A stretch of 64,000 bases of DNA from Spirochaetaceae bacterium. GTDB taxonomy: Bacteria; Spirochaetota; Spirochaetia; SZUA-6; Bin103. The position numbers and the translations under genes are program-made. The first letter of the stretch is position 1. Every line of letters begins with the position of its first letter. The stretch lies in NCBI GenBank assembly GCA_028820215.1, contig JAPPKD010000128.1, positions 1 through 64,000 of the forward strand. Reading direction: 5' to 3'. Below, piece by piece: positions 25,771 to 33,455 of the stretch. A model generated the notes under the pieces. That model was given only the letters and a program-made list of their open reading frames with translations, was not told the origin of the DNA and made no database searches.

Positions 25771-26973
25771 ATGGCACCATCCAGTTTTCTCGTCGATCTC
25801 AGTCCCGACGAACACGGCGACCGCATCGCTCTGGTGCGAGACGGCCAGGTTTCCTACCTGCCCGCGACCCGTGTCGACATCGGCTACACCCACGAGGGCG
25901 CATCGGGGAGCTGCCGGTACGTCCGCCGAGCGAGCAACGGCGACCTCTACGTCACCGGGCCGAGCCTGCGGCGCACCATGTTCCGCTCCACGGACGATGG
26001 CAGGTCGTGGTCGGCCACGCCCTACGACCTGGGCATGGAGCGGTTCGAGCTCCGCCAGATGGAGCGGGACTCCGAGTACGGCTGGATCGGCGCCTTCACG
26101 ATCCTGAAGGACGACACGTTCCTGATCTTCGTCGCGCCCTCGAATCACCGGCGCAGCACCGAGGGATACCTCTCCCGCTCCACGGACTTCGGAGCGACCT
26201 GGTCCACGGAGCCGATGGAGTTGCCGCTCGGCCGCTACCGCTCGATCTCGGCCGGCAACGCCGACATGATCGAGCTGGCCGACGGCACGCTGCTGTTGAC
26301 CCTGCACTTCTACTACTACGTGGAGATGGAGGAGGAGGCCGACCTGCCGTTCGACCAGCAGGGCTCGTTCGGCTACGTGCTGCGCTCCACCGACGGCGGC
26401 CGGACGTGGCCGGAGGCCCACTGCCACCTGCTCTACGGCGGCGAGGCGCACCTGCTGGAGCTGCCGTCCGGCAAGCTCCTGGTCGCCAGCCGCAAGCAGC
26501 GCAACACGTGGCTGCCGGGCGACCCCGAGGACGTCACGGTGACTATGCGCGCCAACGGCTACGACCCGGAGTACACGGGCTTCCACGAGCCGATCGAGGA
26601 CGGGCCGGCGTCCTGCAAGCACATGGCGGTGTCGGAGTCGCACGACGGCGGCCGCACCTGGGTGAACGAGCAGCGCGTCACCGGCTACGAGCAGTGCTCG
26701 GGGGAGCTGACGCTGCTGGCGGACGGCTCCACCGTGGTGCTCACCTACGATTACCGCTATCCCGACCGTTTCGCGTGGTCGGGCGTACGCGGCCGCGTGA
26801 GCTATGACGCGGGCCGTACTTGGGAACCGGGGGAGTACGTGCTCGGCGAAGGCGAGAACTATCCCGGCTGCATCGCCACCGACGACGGCGGCATGATCAC
26901 CATCTGCCCCTACCGCAACCGCGGCCCGATCCAGGCCGTGCACTGGCGGCCCCGTCCTCAGGACGCCCGCTGA
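25771..26973 (+). CDS. Sialidase (BNR-repeat) family protein
   Basis: A 400-residue intracellular six-bladed propeller. Asp-box motifs: STDDGRSW, STDFGATW, STDGGRTW, SHDGGRTW and SYDAGRTW, one per blade. Conserved SRKQRNTW and GYEQCSGELTLLADGST follow. A full-length relative of the interrupted gene at 15363. Exo-alpha-sialidase-type proteins release terminal sugar acids, but many homologues have other or unknown activity. The start at 25771 has no Shine-Dalgarno sequence; a TATCAT box lies 9 nt upstream. The next gene starts 4 nt after the stop. Confidence 0.75.
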   Translation: MAPSSFLVDLSPDEHGDRIALVRDGQVSYLPATRVDIGYTHEGASGSCRYVRRASNGDLYVTGPSLRRTMFRSTDDGRSWSATPYDLGMERFELRQMERDSEYGWIGAFTILKDDTFLIFVAPSNHRRSTEGYLSRSTDFGATWSTEPMELPLGRYRSISAGNADMIELADGTLLLTLHFYYYVEMEEEADLPFDQQGSFGYVLRSTDGGRTWPEAHCHLLYGGEAHLLELPSGKLLVASRKQRNTWLPGDPEDVTVTMRANGYDPEYTGFHEPIEDGPASCKHMAVSESHDGGRTWVNEQRVTGYEQCSGELTLLADGSTVVLTYDYRYPDRFAWSGVRGRVSYDAGRTWEPGEYVLGEGENYPGCIATDDGGMITICPYRNRGPIQAVHWRPRPQDAR

Positions 26974-26977
26974 GCGG

Positions 26978-27682
26978 ATGAGTGCCGGCACGTCGGACCT
27001 GCGCTACACGGCAGCGGTCGACAAGCGCTTCAAGAGCCCCGGCCCCCAGCCGAACGGCATCCAGGCAGCGGAAGCCGGGCTGTGGTGCATCGATCAGGTG
27101 GATCTCAAGGTGTACTTGCTGGACTGGGATACGGGCGCGACGTTGCAGGAGATCCAGACGGCCACCGAGCACTCCAGCGGTATCACCCTGGACGGCGACG
27201 GGAGCCTGTGGATCACCTCGACCTTTCAGCTCGACGTGGTGAAGATCGATCCCCGGACCGGCATGGAGCTGGCCCGCTATCCGGATCCGGGGGCCGGCCT
27301 CACGGCGCAGGCCGAGCAGGTCGATCCCAACGGCAAGCGGACGGGCTCGCACGGCATCGAGTGGCGGGCCGGCGGGATCTACCTGGCGGCGCCGCCGACG
27401 CAGCGCCTGCACGTGATGGACGCGGCCACCTGGGAGCCACTGCGGACGCTGCCGCTGCCGGGGCTGCGGCCGCATGGGCTGGGCTGGAGCCACGACGGCC
27501 GGCTGTGGGTCTCGGATACCTCCGCGGGAACCGTCCACGCCATGGACCCGGAGACGGGACGCATCCACGACGTGTTCCGCGTCGCCGAGCCGGCCGAGAT
27601 GCACGGCATGACGGTGCGCGACGGGCACGAGATCTGGTACTGCGACGCCGGCACGCGTGACGTGGGCGTGCTGGTCAGGTGA
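26978..27682 (+). CDS. SMP-30/NHL-like beta-propeller protein
   Basis: A 234-residue protein made of short propeller repeats (GITLDGDGSLWITSTFQLDV, GLGWSHDGRLWVSDTSAGTV, GMTVRDGHEIWYCDAG). Such folds include gluconolactonase-like lactonases and Vgb-type lyases; the acidic and His residues of SMP-30 lactonases cannot be confidently placed. It is shorter than most six-bladed members (~290), so a blade may be missing. It lies 4 nt after the sialidase gene, so the two are co-transcribed and probably act in one sugar pathway. Confidence 0.6.
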   Translation: MSAGTSDLRYTAAVDKRFKSPGPQPNGIQAAEAGLWCIDQVDLKVYLLDWDTGATLQEIQTATEHSSGITLDGDGSLWITSTFQLDVVKIDPRTGMELARYPDPGAGLTAQAEQVDPNGKRTGSHGIEWRAGGIYLAAPPTQRLHVMDAATWEPLRTLPLPGLRPHGLGWSHDGRLWVSDTSAGTVHAMDPETGRIHDVFRVAEPAEMHGMTVRDGHEIWYCDAGTRDVGVLVR

Positions 27683-27750
27683 GCTGCGCTCCGCAGATCG
27701 AGGTCTCGCCCGCTCCCGAGTAGAGCAGAAAGGCAGGGTCGCGGTGGCAG
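27676..27750 (-). pseudogene. 3' remnant of a propeller gene, copy of the end of the 28350 gene
   Basis: Positions 27676-27729 match 28357-28410 with 2 differences in 54 bp. Read on the minus strand this gives RDPAFLLYSGAGETSICGA, the C-terminus of the propeller protein at 28350-29225, with its internal AIYREAGRTC segment deleted. No upstream coding part survives. It lies at the end of the SMP-30-like gene and beside the toxin-antitoxin pair. Confidence 0.7.
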
Positions 27751-27768
27751 GAGGCCGCCGGTTGAGGG

Positions 27769-28050
27769 TCAGTACGCCTCATCATGCGTACCGACGGTCT
27801 GCAGCAATATGGATTCGATGCCGTCGTCGTCTACAAACTCGAAGATGATTCTCACATCGTACGTCACGCTACAAGCGAACGATCCGCGCAGCGATCCTCT
27901 CAGCTTGTGCGTCTTCAGGTTGGGATGGAATGCATCCTCCGCAAGAAGCTCCAGGGCGCGCACGAAGTCTGCGTCGATCTGAGGTCGCTTCCTGCACATG
28001 CGTCTGGCGGCACGCACGAACCTGTTCGTGCGGATGAGCGGGCGGCTCAC
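27769..28050 (-). CDS. RelE/YafQ-type mRNA interferase toxin
   Basis: A 93-residue basic protein with the RelE/StbE core FHPNLKTHKLRGSLRGSFAC then SVTYDVRIIFEF and a C-terminal LLQTVGTHDEAY that supplies the usual catalytic His/acidic/Tyr residues. Such toxins cut mRNA on the ribosome. The GTG start at 28050 overlaps the stop of the antitoxin gene (GTGA). The pair stands between two copies of a 54-bp repeat. It looks complete and functional. Confidence 0.85.
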   Translation of the reverse strand: MSRPLIRTNRFVRAARRMCRKRPQIDADFVRALELLAEDAFHPNLKTHKLRGSLRGSFACSVTYDVRIIFEFVDDDGIESILLQTVGTHDEAY

Positions 28051-28250
28051 TCCCGGATCTCACGAACCAGCTCCCGTGGGGTAACGGTCCGACACTGACC
28101 GGAGGCAAACTCCTTTCGGGCCTCCTCAACCTCTGCTGCCAAGCGCCGTCGCCTAGCTTCTGCCAGACGGCGTCTGACGACATCGATCAACTCTTCCTGC
28201 TCATCATGAGACAACTGGTCAATGGCCTCGATCACATCGGAAAAAGTCAT
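28047..28250 (-). CDS. Antitoxin of the RelE-type toxin
   Basis: A 67-residue protein, MTFSDVIEAIDQLSHDEQEE then LIDVVRRRLAEARRRRLAAE, largely helical with an acidic N-terminal half and a C-terminal EFASGQCRTVTPRELVREIR that probably wraps the toxin. This is the addiction-module component family commonly found before RelE/StbE toxins. The start at 28250 has GAGGACG upstream. It overlaps the toxin gene. Confidence 0.8.
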   Translation of the reverse strand: MTFSDVIEAIDQLSHDEQEELIDVVRRRLAEARRRRLAAEVEEARKEFASGQCRTVTPRELVREIRE

Positions 28251-28349
28251 GTCTCGGCGTCCTCCCCATGAAATGACGAGGCCGGCGGCTGCCGACCGAC
28301 CCGTCGGCAATCTTACCAGCTTGCGAAAGCAACGCAGTCGGTGTGACGA

Positions 28350-29225
28350 CTACCGGCAGGTGAGCTCCGCTCCGCAGATCGAGGTTTCGCCCGCTCCCGA
28401 GTAGAGCAGACAGGTCCTGCCGGCTTCCCGGTAGATCGCAGGATCGCGCAATTCGTTGACCGGTTCATGAACGGCTCCGGATTTCGAGGGCCGCAGCGGC
28501 CGGTCGCTGCCCTCATGGGGCAACTCCGCCCGCAGCACCTCGACCGCTTCGGAGGCATGCCAGCGCCGCCAGTCGCCGTCCAGGTTCATGCTGGAGGCCA
28601 CGATGCGCTCCGGGCAGTCCGCCACCCGGCTGTAGAACACCCGCAACGTCGTGCCTTCCTTGACGACCGCGGCGTGGCGCATCCTCGGCAGAACCGCCGG
28701 ACCGGGCTCGAATCGGGCACACCCGTCGGGCGAACGCAGCAGAATCCCGCCGCCGCTCAGGTCGGCCACCCTGGCGATCGCGAACCAGGCGCCGTCGTGC
28801 TGGAACACCCTGAAGTACGACGGGCCAAGCGCGGTGTGCTCGGCCTCGAAGCGCAGGCCGTCCGCGGACGACGCTCTGAACGAGAGTTGTCCGGCCGGCG
28901 TCACGCCGTGAAAGTACAGGAGGATCCGGCGGTGTTCGTAGAGCACGTGGACGTCGGGGGAGGCGATGTGATGCTGGCAGTCGGTCTGCTCCAGGTCCAG
29001 CACGCCGGGGCGGTACACCGTCCAGGGGCCGCGCACGTCGTCGGCGTACGCCATGCGGATGAAGGTCCCCTGGTGGTGCGCGAAGTAGAGGTAGTAGCGC
29101 CCCAGGGGATCGGGCACCCACTCGGGAACCCGAATCAGTGACGGCCCGTTGAGATTGGTGCCGATGCGCGGATCCATCCCGGCATGGAGGAGCGGATTCT
29201 CGCTGAAGCGAGCGACTCGGTACAT
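28350..29225 (-). CDS. GH43/GH32-like five-bladed propeller protein
   Basis: A 291-residue single-domain propeller: NPLLHAGMDPRIGTNLNGPS, YLYFAHHQGTFIRMAYADDV, RGPWTVYRPGVL, IASPDVHVLYEHRRILLYFH, LRDPAIYREAGRTCLLYSGA and end GETSICGAELTCR. Acidic residues in blade starts fit a GH43-like fold, but catalytic function is not established. Last gene of the five-gene operon starting at 33147; its start lies 25 nt after the stop of the NHL gene. A truncated copy of its 3' end lies at 27676. Confidence 0.65.
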   Translation of the reverse strand: MYRVARFSENPLLHAGMDPRIGTNLNGPSLIRVPEWVPDPLGRYYLYFAHHQGTFIRMAYADDVRGPWTVYRPGVLDLEQTDCQHHIASPDVHVLYEHRRILLYFHGVTPAGQLSFRASSADGLRFEAEHTALGPSYFRVFQHDGAWFAIARVADLSGGGILLRSPDGCARFEPGPAVLPRMRHAAVVKEGTTLRVFYSRVADCPERIVASSMNLDGDWRRWHASEAVEVLRAELPHEGSDRPLRPSKSGAVHEPVNELRDPAIYREAGRTCLLYSGAGETSICGAELTCR

Positions 29226-29250
29226 CCCGGACCCGCGGTGTCGAACCGAC

Positions 29251-30195
29251 TTATCGGACGCGCACCAGTTTGCGGAAGCTGCGGACCTCGCGCGGCGGGG
29301 TGAGCTTTCTGCCGTACGCGGCCCAGGAGACCTCGCCGACGTAGATGTCCCCGTGGGAGTCGACCGCCAGCCCGTGCGGGGCGATGAACTGGCCCGGCAC
29401 CTCGCCGGGACGGACGTCGCCGAGACGCGCCAGCCGGCGTCCGGAGAGATCGTGGACGCTCACGCAGCAGCCCAGATTGGGGTAGTCGGCGTTGACGGTG
29501 AGCTCGGTGACGATCTGGCCGATGTAGACATGGTCGCCGGCAATGTGCAGCCCACACGGGCGGTGCAGGTCGTTCCACTGGTCTAGGTAGGCGCCCCGGT
29601 CGTCGAAGATCTGCACGCGGTGGCTCTCGCGGTCGGCGACGTAGACGGTGCCGTCGCCGTCGGTGCAGACGCTGTGCGGGAGGTTGAACTGGCCGGGGTC
29701 GGTGCCGTGCTCGCCCCAGGAGAACAGGTGCTCGCCGCCGACCGTGAACTTGTGCACGCGGGCGTTGCCGTAGCCGTCCGAGATGTAGAGGTCTCCGTTC
29801 GCGGGATCGAACGCCACCTTGGTCGGGCGGTTGAAGGGCCGGCCTTCGTGCACCGGCGCGGGCTCTCCCGGCGTGCCGTAGGTCGCGAGCAACTCGCCGC
29901 CGGGCGTGCAGCGCCGGACGCAGTGCCCGTCGTCGTCGACGCAGTAGAGCATGCCGTCGGGGCCGATGGTGAGCCCGTGCGCGCGGGTGAACAGATCATC
30001 GCCCCACGAGGTGACGAACGTGCCGTCGCGCTCGAAGACCATCATCGGATGGTCGCTGCGGTTGAATACGTAGACGCGGTCGTCCGGGTCCACGGCTACG
30101 TCGGCCACCTCCAGGAAGCTCCAGCCGGCGGGCAGTTGCGCCCAGTCGTCGATCTCCTCGTACCGGTAGTCGCCGTCACCGAGCATGGTCTTCAT
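29251..30195 (-). CDS. NHL-repeat protein (peptidyl-alpha-hydroxyglycine lyase-like)
   Basis: A 314-residue NHL propeller with regular repeats: VADVAVDPDDRVYVFNRSDH, HGLTIGPDGMLYCVDDDGHC, TKVAFDPANGDLYISDGYGN, HSVCTDGDGTVYVADRESHR and HGLAVDSHGDIYVGEVS. The pattern is close to PAL-type and related NHL proteins common in environmental bacteria. The start at 30195 (MKTMLGDGDYRY) has AAGGAG 6 nt upstream; the ATG at 30213 is less likely. In the operon with the epimerase, PhyH and enolase-superfamily genes. No signal peptide. Function unassigned. Confidence 0.75.
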   Translation of the reverse strand: MKTMLGDGDYRYEEIDDWAQLPAGWSFLEVADVAVDPDDRVYVFNRSDHPMMVFERDGTFVTSWGDDLFTRAHGLTIGPDGMLYCVDDDGHCVRRCTPGGELLATYGTPGEPAPVHEGRPFNRPTKVAFDPANGDLYISDGYGNARVHKFTVGGEHLFSWGEHGTDPGQFNLPHSVCTDGDGTVYVADRESHRVQIFDDRGAYLDQWNDLHRPCGLHIAGDHVYIGQIVTELTVNADYPNLGCCVSVHDLSGRRLARLGDVRPGEVPGQFIAPHGLAVDSHGDIYVGEVSWAAYGRKLTPPREVRSFRKLVRVR

Positions 30196-30231
30196 GTCTC
30201 TCCTTCCGTTCATCGTGTGTCGTGTTCCCGT

Positions 30232-31230
30232 TCAGCCGGGATACCAGATCCGGCGCGGATCGTCGTCTGCGCGGCGATAGTCCCACGCCTCGTCGATCAA
30301 CCGTTGCAGGTCGTAGCGCGGCCGCCAGCCTAGCAGGAATTTCGCCTTGGTGTTGTCCAGCCAGGTGCCGTGAAACTCGGTGGGCACCTCGACGCTTGGC
30401 AGTCCCCGCGTCGCCCGCAGATGGCGCGCCATTTCGCGGTAGTCGACCGGCTCGTCCATGCAGATGTTGAAGAGCTGCTGCCGCGCCGCCGGGTGGTCCA
30501 GCGCGGTGACGATCGCCGTCACCAGGTCGTCGACGTGGACGAAGTTGCGCAGCACCGGCCCGCCCTGCGGGTCGAGCATCACCGGCACCGTCCCCGCATC
30601 GCGGTAGGCCTCGGCAGCCTCCGGACCTACCAGGTCGCGCCACCGCGGGCCGCCGAACACGTCCTCGCCGAAAGAGAGCGAATACCGGAAGTCGTCCTTC
30701 TCCATGATCCAGGGAGCGCGCAGGCAGCAGCCGTCCAGGTCGTACTGGATGTAGTACTGCTCCAGCATCGCCTCCTCCAGCACCTTGGACAGGGCATAGC
30801 AGCCGGCGTACGCGGAGTGCTTCTGCGTTTCGGTCACCGGTATCGGATGGGGATAGACGAAGTGGCCCATCCCGGCGTCTCCGCCGATCAGGACGAAGCG
30901 CTCGAAGGCCGCAGCCTGGCGGCACTCCTCCAGCAGCCAGAACAGCCCCTTGACCGTGACGTCGATGACGTCGTCCGGCGTCTCCTTGCAGGTGGCCAGG
31001 TGGAGCACGTGCGTGGCGCCTTCCGCCGCCCGCGCCACGTCGGCCCGCTTGGCCATCGAGCCGCGCACCACCTCCAGCCGCTCGCCGGCCGCGAGCTGCC
31101 GGTTGTGGCACAAGGCGCGCACGCGGGCGCCGGCCCATGCCGGTTCCGCCAGGAAGCGGGCGATGAAGTGCTGCCCGACCTTGCCGCTGGCCCCGGTGAC
31201 CAGGACGAGCTTCTCCGACCGGTCCGCCAC
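30232..31230 (-). CDS. NAD-dependent epimerase/dehydratase (extended SDR)
   Basis: A 332-residue extended short-chain dehydrogenase: N-terminal dinucleotide motif LVTGASGKVGQHF, catalytic YALSK preceded by a Gly/Asp/Met stretch (LIGGDAGMGHFVYP), and a C-terminal substrate region (FVHVDDLVTAIVTALDHPAA, LGWRPRYDLQRLIDEAWDYR). The family includes sugar-nucleotide epimerases and uronate dehydrogenases. GTG start at 31230 lies 1 nt after the PhyH stop, so it is translationally coupled. Likely works on the same compound as its enolase-superfamily and PhyH neighbours. Confidence 0.83.
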   Translation of the reverse strand: MADRSEKLVLVTGASGKVGQHFIARFLAEPAWAGARVRALCHNRQLAAGERLEVVRGSMAKRADVARAAEGATHVLHLATCKETPDDVIDVTVKGLFWLLEECRQAAAFERFVLIGGDAGMGHFVYPHPIPVTETQKHSAYAGCYALSKVLEEAMLEQYYIQYDLDGCCLRAPWIMEKDDFRYSLSFGEDVFGGPRWRDLVGPEAAEAYRDAGTVPVMLDPQGGPVLRNFVHVDDLVTAIVTALDHPAARQQLFNICMDEPVDYREMARHLRATRGLPSVEVPTEFHGTWLDNTKAKFLLGWRPRYDLQRLIDEAWDYRRADDDPRRIWYPG

Positions 31231-31231
31231 G

Positions 31232-32035
31232 CTACTCGTCCTTCAGGCGCAGCAGCATGCTCCCCTGGTTGCCCTCGTCGAAGCGCCGCTTCAGCGCCCG
31301 CCGGTCGAAGAACTGGCTGGAGTCGTAGACGTGCCGGAACCGGCCGCCGCGGTCGAACCCCTGCCGGAGCGCCTCCCGGTTGACCTCCTCCACGGTGCCG
31401 TACGCCGGCCAGAGAACGCCGTGCTGGCAGTAGGAGATGTCGATGAAGTAGCGCCCGCGCTCCTGGCCGCCCGGCTTGGCGCGCCGCGCGTGCCAGACCG
31501 CCGAGTGCACGATCACCGCCGATCCCGGCGGCAGGCGGTCGACGCAGACCGAGCCGGGGAGGTCCTCCGTCCCGAACAGGGCGAGGCTCCCCGCCACCAC
31601 GATGTTCTGCGAGCCCGGCAGCACCAGCAGGTCGCCGACCTCGCCGTTGAGGCCGTTCAGGTAGTAGAAGACGTGCACCATCACGTGCGAGCGGTTGGTG
31701 TGCGGCTCCTGCTCGTAGTCCTGGTGCCAGTGGACGCCGCGTTCGCCGGGATCGTGGCGGTTCGAGTGGATGTGGTGCATGGCGAAGCGTGGGCCCATCA
31801 GCGACTCGACCATGGCCATCGTCGGCGGATGCGAGGTGAGCAGCCCCATCTCCCGGTAGGAGGTGAGCAGCGGCTTCGTCCCTCTGGCGCGGTCGGCCAT
31901 CAGCTCGTCGACCTCCGCGATCAGGCGGTCATTGTACGCGGGCTCCAGGAAGCCCTCCAGCATCACGTACCCGTCGCGCTGAAAGTCCTCCGTTTGCTGC
32001 GCCGACAGGCCGGCGGCGCCCGGTCCGGTGCTCAT
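31232..32035 (-). CDS. Phytanoyl-CoA dioxygenase family protein
   Basis: A 267-residue Fe(II)/2-oxoglutarate oxygenase. His104 and Asp106 lie in GVHWHQDYEQE and the distal His in VIVHSAVWHARRAKPGGQER, with RYFIDISY following. Double-stranded beta-helix strands FYYLNGLNGEVGDLLVLPGS are conserved. Its ATG overlaps the stop of the enolase-superfamily gene (ATGA) and it abuts the epimerase gene, so all three are probably made together. Substrate unknown. Only distantly similar to the PhyH protein at 23786. Confidence 0.85.
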   Translation of the reverse strand: MSTGPGAAGLSAQQTEDFQRDGYVMLEGFLEPAYNDRLIAEVDELMADRARGTKPLLTSYREMGLLTSHPPTMAMVESLMGPRFAMHHIHSNRHDPGERGVHWHQDYEQEPHTNRSHVMVHVFYYLNGLNGEVGDLLVLPGSQNIVVAGSLALFGTEDLPGSVCVDRLPPGSAVIVHSAVWHARRAKPGGQERGRYFIDISYCQHGVLWPAYGTVEEVNREALRQGFDRGGRFRHVYDSSQFFDRRALKRRFDEGNQGSMLLRLKDE

Positions 32036-33147
32036 CGCTTCCCTTCCGCCGTCACGGCCGCGTGCCGCCGCGTCCATGCGGCCAGCATCTCCGGATCCGG
32101 CTCCGGCAGGTCGGTCCCGAACGGACGGAACGTGTGCGGCCCGTCGTACTCCAGCGGCGGCGCGGCCAGGTCCCGTGTGTAGAAACGGGACGACGGAAAC
32201 AGGTCGCCGGGGTAGGTGACGTTGTCCAGGGTGGCAAGCTCGACACAGACGGCGCCGCCCACGGAACTCTCCAGCATGCCGCCGATCCAGACCGGGATGC
32301 CGGCGTCGCGCGCCATGTCGTGGATGGCCAGCGAGTTCTGGAGGCCGCCCACCCGGGCCGGCTTGATGTTGATGTAGCGGCAGGCGCCGATGCGGATCGC
32401 CTGCTCGGCGGTGCGCGGGTCGACGATGGTCTCGTCCAGGCAGATCGGCGTGCCGATCCGTTTGGCCAACTCGGCATGGTCGAGGAGGTCGGTGTGGTGC
32501 AGTGGCTGCTCGATGAACGCCAGCCCCAGGCCGTCGATCGCCTGGAAGAAGGGCAGGTCGTCGAGCGTGTACCCGGAGTTGCAGTCGATGTGGAACGTCA
32601 TGTCCGGAAAGGTCGAGGTGACTTCGCGGAGCATCTCCAGGTCCCAGCCCCTGGCTACCTTGAGCTTGATGCGCGGGAAGCCGGCGTCGACCGCCTGCGT
32701 GATGTTGCCGAGCAGCATCTCGATCGAGTCCTGGATGCCGAAGTCGGCGCCGGCGACCACGTCGCGCGTCTCCCCGCCCAGCAGCCGGTGCAGCGGCGTG
32801 CCGGTGATGCGGCTCTGCAGCGTCCACCAGCCGATCTCGATCGCGGCCTTGGCGAACGAGTTGCCCTTGAAGGGGCTCAACCGCTCGTTGATGTCCGCGG
32901 CCGTGTCGTACTCGCGGCCGACCACGTGCGGCCCGAACACCTCGGTTACGTGATAGAAGACCGAGCCGGCCGACTCGCTGAGATAGTGCGGGGCGAAGAA
33001 CGGCGTGCCCTCCGCCCAGGCGGTGTGCTCGCCGCTCGTGAGCTTCACCAGCACCGAGTGAATGTCGGCATCCTCGCCGTAGGCGGTGCGCCACGGATAG
33101 ATGAGCGGCATCACCACGTAGTGCACGTCCAGTCGATCGATGCGCAT
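32032..33147 (-). CDS. Enolase-superfamily enzyme (mandelate racemase/muconate lactonizing, OSBS/NSAR-like)
   Basis: A 371-residue enzyme with the full set of enolase-superfamily residues: KxK in RIKLKVARG, metal ligands Asp in FHIDCNSGY, Glu in FIEQPL and Asp in CLDETI, second catalytic Lys in YINIKPARVGG, then WIGGMLESSVGG. This pattern resembles the o-succinylbenzoate synthase / N-acylamino-acid racemase group rather than sugar-acid dehydratases. No menaquinone genes are nearby, so racemase or cycloisomerase activity in the catabolic operon is more likely. First gene of the operon; start at 33147 has a TATCGT box 9 nt upstream. Confidence 0.82.
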   Translation of the reverse strand: MRIDRLDVHYVVMPLIYPWRTAYGEDADIHSVLVKLTSGEHTAWAEGTPFFAPHYLSESAGSVFYHVTEVFGPHVVGREYDTAADINERLSPFKGNSFAKAAIEIGWWTLQSRITGTPLHRLLGGETRDVVAGADFGIQDSIEMLLGNITQAVDAGFPRIKLKVARGWDLEMLREVTSTFPDMTFHIDCNSGYTLDDLPFFQAIDGLGLAFIEQPLHHTDLLDHAELAKRIGTPICLDETIVDPRTAEQAIRIGACRYINIKPARVGGLQNSLAIHDMARDAGIPVWIGGMLESSVGGAVCVELATLDNVTYPGDLFPSSRFYTRDLAAPPLEYDGPHTFRPFGTDLPEPDPEMLAAWTRRHAAVTAEGKR

Positions 33148-33270
33148 GGTGCCGGCACGATACCGCACACCGCCGGAGCGAGAAAGCGCCGGAGTGCCGC
33201 GCCGATCACCCCGAAGCGCAGATTCCGTCGGCGCTCACCTGAAGCGCGCGTCGGCTATGATGGCTTGGCC

Positions 33271-33450
33271 GTGACGCGGTACGAGGTGCTTCGCTATCCT
33301 GACCGCCACCGAGGTGTCATCCACGCGGGCGGCACGCCGTGGCACCGCGACGCCTGTGCGCCCGCGGGCATGTCCAGCATGCGGGCGGCGATCTACCTGA
33401 ACCCTCTCGGCCCGGACGACGGCTGTCTCAGCGTCGTTCCGGGCAGGTAG
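33271..33450 (+). pseudogene. Internal fragment of a phytanoyl-CoA dioxygenase gene
   Basis: From GTG 33271 the frame encodes 59 residues with the PhyH iron motif (HAGGTPWHRDACAPAGMSS) and the next strand (RAAIYLNPLGPDDGCLSVVP), where a complete protein would continue PGSH. Here it ends GR and a stop. Both ends of the domain are missing, so it cannot be active. It precedes the alpha/beta-hydrolase gene by 5 nt. Confidence 0.75.
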
Positions 33451-33455
33451 ACACG

